From contig JAACJK010000224.1 of NCBI GenBank assembly GCA_013368325.1, forward strand, positions 62,001-126,000: 64,000 nt of DNA. The letters are read 5' to 3'. The first letter of the stretch is position 1, and every line of letters starts with the position of its first letter. The notes under the pieces were generated by a model, which saw only the letters and a list, made by a program, of their open reading frames with translations, was not told the origin of the DNA and did no database searches. The position numbers were made by a program, and so were the translations under genes. Below, piece by piece: positions 55,244-64,000 of this stretch. The DNA comes from Ephemerocybe angulata (lineage: Eukaryota > Basidiomycota > Agaricomycetes > Agaricales > Psathyrellaceae).

Positions 55244-56490
55244 TGCAAAGGTGAGGCTAAATGGTGAATGGACTCCCTAATCCTTGCCAACCGCTTTTAT
55301 AGAGACTGGTAAGAATGAGATGACATCACAGAAGTGGCTCCAGAAGATGGGGCCAGTGTACGGTGTCATTTTAGCGCGCAGAATCTGTCAGACGCAGTGA
55401 CGATACGTATTGAGTGGGGAATGGCGTCAAGTTGAAGCATCCATGAAGTCCTTTGGAGCAAGGTCCGATATTTGGCTTTGCTTTATTCGGGGGATTATGG
55501 CTCCCCATGCCGAGCTTTTGCCGAGCTTCAAGCCGTAACACAGCTTGGACCTAACCATCATCATCCGAAATTGCAAGTGGTACATACTATGCCCGGGGAG
55601 TTGGTAATGCTCAACTCTTGCCTTACAAATCTCATCGGGTATTCTACTGCTCAGCGCGGGTACCCAGTCAAACTCTGAGTCCAACAAACGACTGTGAGGG
55701 ACCAATATTGTAAGCACCCGGCGGCTTACATCATCCCATCGGTACAGCTTTACACGCTCTCCTACTTTTCGTTCCTTAGCTTAGTTCACCCGTCCTCTTT
55801 CGCCCAACTAGACGTTGTTCATGTCATGTCTCGTCGTCCCTCAGTGCTGACTCGTGTTGTCCCCACAGCAAAAGTTGAGCAAAACACCACCAAAACGGGC
55901 TTCTGGTACGCCCTCTCCCGTTTTCTCCTCCTTGTGTTACCAGATTTTAGACGTACATTCAGGCATATTGTGCCTTTCAAATGGTCCCTTTTTCGTGATT
56001 ATAGGCCAATGGAAACTCCTGAAAGGTCTAAGTCTTTGAGGTATCTGACTCCCAGGGGATCATAGTGGATGCTGCCTGTCGAGATCACGACTGCTAGGTT
56101 GCTACCTGATTTTACTTGCTACTCTGATCCAGGAATCACTTGGACCACTTGAACCTGCGTACATCGGGTGGGACGGGGAGCACGGTGGCCATGTCAACTA
56201 GCGCGACCACATGAATCCCTCAAGAAACCGAACCGAGACGTTCACTGAGGCAACCATCACTCTGCCCATAAGTATGCCTGTCGGAAAATGGATGGTAGAA
56301 GATGGTAGGGAAGTACCAAAAAGGGGCCGTTAATTCTGAGGGCAGTATGCAACTGCAGGCAACTGCTCTCCGAAGTCTCCTTTCGCGTGCCCCATTCTCA
56401 CACTATCCGCTGTTAAATCGTTTATTAGTGGGCCCGTGAAATTGAAACATTAACCGATTCTACTTTTCTCCTTCGTTCCTTCAGCCCACT
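55244..56490. other. Intergenic, 1.2 kb
   Basis: Divergent upstream regions of the DUF2156 gene and the App1-like gene. The frame at 55694-56065 has no recognisable family. Confidence 0.5.
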
Positions 56491-57755
56491 ATGAGGCCCT
56501 TTTCATTCCTTTCAATTTTGGCATTGACTGCCACCCATTCCCTGGCCATCCCTACCCGCTACATAACCCCGGCAGAACGGGGCTTGCTCGACGCTCCAGG
56601 CGTCCTGGACAACGTCGTCCTCTTCGACGCACCCGCGTTCCCGGACCCTCAGAATCCCGAAAACACTCTGGCCTTCTTCCAGGCCTACGTCTCCCTGCGC
56701 ACGCCCGATCTCGGCGTCGCCACGACAGCCATCACCAGCCTCCTCTCCTCGCTTGGAATCAATGTGGGCAACGATCTCAATACACTGCAGCAGCGCATCA
56801 AGCTCCTTGCCTCGGTTGGTCTGCCAGGGAAGAAGGTCGAGGTGGTTGTCCCGGGGTGCGAGCTGTCTGGGAAGCTGCCTGCAACTTCCGTTAGCGACCT
56901 TGGACTGGCCGGGGCAGCTGTTTCCCTCGGGTCGTGCGTGCAGAATGCGATTGAGATGGAAGCTTCAGTTCTTCCCGGAGCTATGGACAGCAGAAAATTC
57001 ACTGCCTCGGTCTTCCCTTCGAAGAACTCCGGATTCGGTGTCATCTCAGGTCAGTTGCAAAATTCCAGTGAGACGGTCTTTGTGACTTACAGGAGGCTCT
57101 ACCCTCACAGACGTCGACGATACTGTGAAAGTATCGAACGTCTTGGACAAGGTCGCCTTGCTCAAGAGCACGTTCTTGGAGGCACCAAAGGCTGTGTCCG
57201 GCATGCCCGAGCTATACACCTCGCTCTCCAAGTCTCTTCAAGGACCGCAATTCGTCTATGTGACTGGATCTGCATACCAATTCTACCCCTTCCTCAACGA
57301 GTTCATCGACTCGACTTACGCGAGCGCCAAAGGTCCTATATTTAGCCAGAACCTCACTGTTCTCAATATTCCCCAGGCCGTCGAATTCCTCACCAGCAAC
57401 CAGGGTACACTCGATTTCAAGGTCGCGACAATCGATCGACTGCAGACTATGTATCCTCAGAAGAAGTGGCTTGCTATCGGCGACTCAACTCAAAAGGATC
57501 CTGAAGCTTATGCTACTGCGTAAGTTCTCCAACTTTTTCTAGGCTCTATCGGGTTTAAACTGACATATTTCTCATAGGTTCAAGAAACGGGACACCATCT
57601 CCTGCATTTGGATTCGTCGTGTCGAAGGTGCCGACAACTCTGACGCAAGGTTCAACACCGCCTTCGCCGATGTCCCTGCTGGCAAGTTTAGGACGTTCAA
57701 CGATACTGAAATTCCCAAGCTTGCGGACATCGACGTTGCTGGGGGACAATGCTAA
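56491..57755 (+). CDS. Secreted App1-like protein (DUF2183, HAD-type phosphatase fold)
   Basis: Three exons (56491-57049, 57111-57519, 57578-57755) give 381 residues. A signal peptide (RPFSFLSILALTATHSLA) leads a beta-rich N-terminal half. The catalytic DUF2183 part starts at the first splice junction with the HAD-like SDVDDTVKVSNV, continues QFVYVTGSAYQFYPFLNEFI and ends with KKWLAIGDSTQKDPEAYA. These match the phosphatidate phosphatase App1 catalytic region (DxDxT nucleophile and late GDSTQ-DPE). Yeast App1 is cytosolic and actin-linked, while this form has a secretion signal, as seen in other mushrooms. The substrate outside the cell is unknown. Confidence 0.87.
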
Positions 57756-58042
57756 GTCCTGACGACATCGTGGTTTCGATATCCTTAAGAAATTATACAG
57801 TCAATCGTATCCAGCAGGCTCCTTCATATATTAGTTAAAGCTCCTATAGGGAGTGCAGGCTTATCATTATTGGATCTATATACCCATGGCTAAAGTTCGT
57901 CCATGGCACAGCTTGACAGTCGTGAGCGACACTTAGCGCCCAATAGGCGCCTTCTCCGTCCTCCTTTATCTTCACAGTTGGTATTACATTACCAGACCCA
58001 TTAGAGGTCCGCCATTATCCCTTCTTTGCTTGTTGATCTAGT

Positions 58043-59501
58043 TCAACCTTTCCTCTGACCGTACAAATTTCCACACCAGTCGAAGACCTTGTCCGCGACT
58101 CTCTCCACAAACATGGCGTAGTCCACATTCTGTGTTGGAATGAATATTCCGGTGTGAGCGGCGACCTCATCGTCGACTCCAGCAATGGGGACCCGTTCCC
58201 AATGTTCAGAACCTCCCAGGACACGCCCCATACCCGTGGGCAGCACAATGAAGTGCCGCATAGACACCAGAGCCTCGCTCTTCTCGAGGTCATTCTGACG
58301 GCTCTTCTTCAACATATTTCGTTTCCCCCGGGTGTTGGCCTCAGATTTAGAATCGACCAGTCCCGAGTCGAGCACGGCGATGTCATTGTCGAGCTCGTCG
58401 GCCTCGTTGGGTGGGTCGGCTTCCCTGGTAGGACTCGGCGACTTGGATTTACCCTTCTTCTCGGGGCGGGTGTACGTCCAGTAGTTCACCCAGAGACCGT
58501 TCCATTGTACGAGCCTGTCGTAGCGGTCGCCGAGGTCGTAAGGGTCGAACATGGAGCTGCCAAATTGGAAGCGCTCGACGATCCAGCGCTTTCCTGCGCT
58601 GAAAGGCGCGTCAGCGTGCTTGCGAAGCCACCGGACGAGCGGGTCGTTTTCTTTCGCTCTGGCTGCAATCTTATCAATGGTTTTGTTGAAGAAACCGGGG
58701 GACGGTGAACGACTTCGAGGCGTGTCCTTGGAATGGGGGGACGAAGGTTCAGGGAGGGAGAGGGTGGATGGGGAAGTAGGGTTATGGGGTACGGCAAGCT
58801 GCGAGCTACCGAATTCTGATGATAAAGGTCGGTGAGCCCGCCTCTTAAACTCTTCCCATTCATCGGTGGCCTTCGGATCGACAATCTGAATTTGAGGGTG
58901 CTTATTCATTTCTTTCTCCGACTTTTTCTTCTTTCCATCGTCCTTGGGAAGTAGAGAGGCAATGCCACTGACGACGACATGGGGATGCATTCCGAGGAAG
59001 GGGACATCGAACGCGATTACCCCGACGATGCGCTTAGGCTTGCCCAGTTCGTCAATATTGGACGGGTCCGTAGCGGCGTCTGCTGCGAGTAGACCACCCA
59101 TAGAGTGTCCAACAAGAATCACAGGGCCATCGGGTTGAGTCTTCAGCCTTATAATGGGTGAGGCGCAGGTCTCTCTCTACAAAGAGAGACTACCTACCAT
59201 GCTAAGAAATTCTTGGTAGCATGCGAGATTGGCTTTACGCTCTTGTACGTCGGGTACAAGCTGCTTTGGAATCGGATATCAAGCTCTGAGGGTATCCTGG
59301 ATGCTAGCTTCTCCTGAAGGTGCAGAGGAAAGGACTGTACCCCCGTCAGCGACGATCGTCGGGTTTACTGGCGTCAAACATACCTGAAAGCTGGTATCGT
59401 CGCCTGTAGATCACCATGGGCGTCAATCAGCCGACATCTGGAGATACAGCTCGCTTACCTTGAAACCCGTGGATATAAACAAGATGAACGAGGGTGGTCA
59501 T
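58043..59501 (-). CDS. Alpha/beta-hydrolase, lipase/DUF676-like
   Basis: Four exons (59459-59501, 59384-59403, 59198-59334, 58043-59147) give 434 residues. The start is VHLVYIHGFQGDDTSFQSFP (oxyanion-hole HGF region). The nucleophile elbow GHSMGGLLAADAA follows, then FDVPFLGMHPHVV. A charged, Ser/Pro-rich insert (about residues 155-220) separates this from a C-terminal part with MRHFIVLPTGMGRVLGG. No signal peptide. The general type is that of intracellular serine hydrolases acting on lipids; the catalytic Asp and His cannot be assigned with certainty. A small hairpin (GTCTCTCT and AGAGAGAC) lies in the third intron. The gene is divergent from MCM4 with 256 bases between starts. Confidence 0.82.
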
Positions 59502-59757
59502 GGCACTACTTTAGGTAAGGCAGCTTGGAGATGAGAAGAGGGTATTTAAGGTGCTTTACAGCGCTGAGAAGTCGTGCCATGAAGAAATGCCCCTAATTCT
59601 GCTGACAGTGGAGAGGGTGGCAATGCTGTGGCAGTCCCCGAGGCTGTTCAAGCTCCGCGTGAATAATTGCAAATCAACCGGCCCTAAACTCGGACGCGTC
59701 GCGTCGCGTCCCGCATAATTTCTTCTTCTCGTTCCTTCATTCTCAACCGCCATCACT

Positions 59758-63059
<3,302 letters not shown>

Positions 63060-63430
63060 GTTAAGCACCGAAGTGCGTTGTATACCTCTCGTTTCTTTCT
63101 CTCATTTTTCAGGTCCTTGCTCTCGCTTTGAGGCTTCACGTTTTGTCGGCTATATGTTGGCCTTGTATAATTGATGAATTCTATACTATATATTTAACCA
63201 GGCTCCTCAAATTCGATTTTCGGACGTATATCTGAGATCGCGCGCGGTGTTTGCCTTGAAATCTCAATCCTCCACATCTAACGAATCATGGTTAAGCGCC
63301 CGATTTGCGCCCCTTGCCAACCCCGGATGTTTGGGATCGACTGTCCTGTGTTACTACACGACAGTATCTCGCCATAGCTCGAGTGACTAGTAGCGGTAGC
63401 GCACAAATGTAAGTAGGATTGAATTCAAAG
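63060..63430. other. Convergent intergenic region
   Basis: 3' regions of MCM4 and the BTB gene; AT-rich just after the MCM4 stop. Nothing else seen. Confidence 0.5.
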
Positions 63431-64000
63431 CTACGCAGATGGTGTATGGTCTTGAACTTCCTCCGTCACCGGGAAACAGACACGAGCGACTATGTCCTCC
63501 GCGGCCTTATAATTCAACCCATGAATCGATCGTCTGGGGGCGATAAGTTCCCTGGATTTTGCTAAAAGTACGGTGGTCCTCATTCCCAACTGATTTCCTT
63601 CGTCTTCATCCAGCGCAGCCTCGCGGACGCAAAGTTGGAGGTAGGCTGAGTATAGCCATTCATCCAACTCGTACTTCCGAGCAATGAGAATCCGCTCTAT
63701 GGGGTCCGGGACTCTGAGCTCCAGGGCATCCATGACCAATCTCCTGACCATCTCGAAGTCAAACCTCGTAGAGATGGAAAGCAGGGCTATGAGTCGCTCT
63801 ATCACCTCCTTCTTCTCCCCCTTCTTGACTTCCTTCAGCCTCCCTTAAAGCAAGAGCTGGGTAAATGACGAGTGCGGAGGATGCATCCTGAGGGAGTCGA
63901 CATAATTGAAGGTGAAATAGAATTCTCAATGAGATGATGGAATTCGCTTACCCCTCATAGAAGAAATCCAACAAGGCCTCCCATTCTTTGATTGTGATGC
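63431..64000 (-). CDS. BTB/POZ-domain protein, C-terminal part
   Basis: Partial gene running off the right edge. Two exons are visible (63952-64000 and 63431-63839). The first gives ITIKEWEALLDFFYEG, the end of a BTB fold in mushroom-type BTB proteins. The second has the helical back part of the same family: LLSISTRFDFEMVRRLVMDA, then VPDPIERILIARKYELDEWL and a short tail. The acceptor is placed after GGGAG because the nearer AAG breaks the frame. Such proteins are numerous in Agaricomycetes and may act as cullin-3 adaptors or in signalling. The N-terminus is outside the window. Confidence 0.8.

Noticed and set aside
55694..56065. 123-codon plus-strand frame
   Set aside because: A hydrophobic stretch and basic tail but no known family and no good start context.

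Overview
The window is nuclear DNA from a filamentous basidiomycete fungus, most likely an Agaricomycete. The evidence is many short introns of about 45-65 bases with GT-AG ends (two GC-AG), compact genes on both strands, and families typical of mushrooms: an F-box protein, a BTB/POZ protein, an expanded-type G-alpha, Ser/Thr-rich GPI proteins, Crinkler-like ubiquitin folds, an MBOAT wax-synthase-like enzyme and small secreted proteins. No ribosomal RNA, CRISPR, IS element or convincing tRNA was found. Genus and species cannot be read from the sequence. All exon models were built by eye from splice sites and family alignment, and every complete model keeps frame through all its junctions.

Layout. 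1-5.4 kb: the 5' part of the folate gene FOL1 (minus), divergent from EMC2 (plus), then exopolyphosphatase PPX1 and an unrecognised Ser-rich protein. 6.2-9.9 kb: a secreted chorismate mutase and a divergent G-alpha, both minus. 12-13.8 kb: a nine-exon aquaglyceroporin. 17-20.4 kb: a Kre9/KNH-like GPI protein, a perfect 33-bp inverted repeat, a very short Zn2Cys6 protein and URM1. 20.9-26 kb: an F-box protein, a small PAH-domain protein, an Rcf1-type HIG1 protein and the LYR protein ISD11. 27.4-32 kb: a second Kre9/KNH-like GPI protein, an orphan gene and a gene with two tandem Crinkler-like N-terminal folds. 32.6-37.6 kb: a 1425-residue Zn2Cys6 regulator, the full-length paralogue of the short one at 19 kb. 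37.6-40.7 kb: gene-poor DNA with a MITE-like element and possible gene remnants. 40.8-44.2 kb: the mitochondrial Obg GTPase MTG2 and a bHLH factor.

45.3-55.2 kb is the metabolic part: a P450, an MBOAT wax-synthase-like acyltransferase, a glutathione transferase divergent from a TauD-type dioxygenase, a six-cysteine secreted peptide and a free-standing DUF2156 protein. No PKS, NRPS or terpene cyclase is present, so a tailoring cluster is possible but unproven. 56.5-63.1 kb: a secreted App1-like (DUF2183) protein, an alpha/beta-hydrolase and the replicative helicase subunit MCM4. The right end holds the C-terminal part of a BTB/POZ gene.

Most genes are independent eukaryotic transcription units. 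Shared upstream regions are seen for FOL1/EMC2 (75 bases), GST/TauD (442 bases) and the hydrolase/MCM4 (256 bases). The most unusual items are the truncated Zn2Cys6 paralogue with its long palindrome upstream, the tandem Crinkler-like folds, the G-alpha with Cys in place of the catalytic Gln, the stand-alone DUF2156 gene, the secreted chorismate mutase and the MITE-like element.
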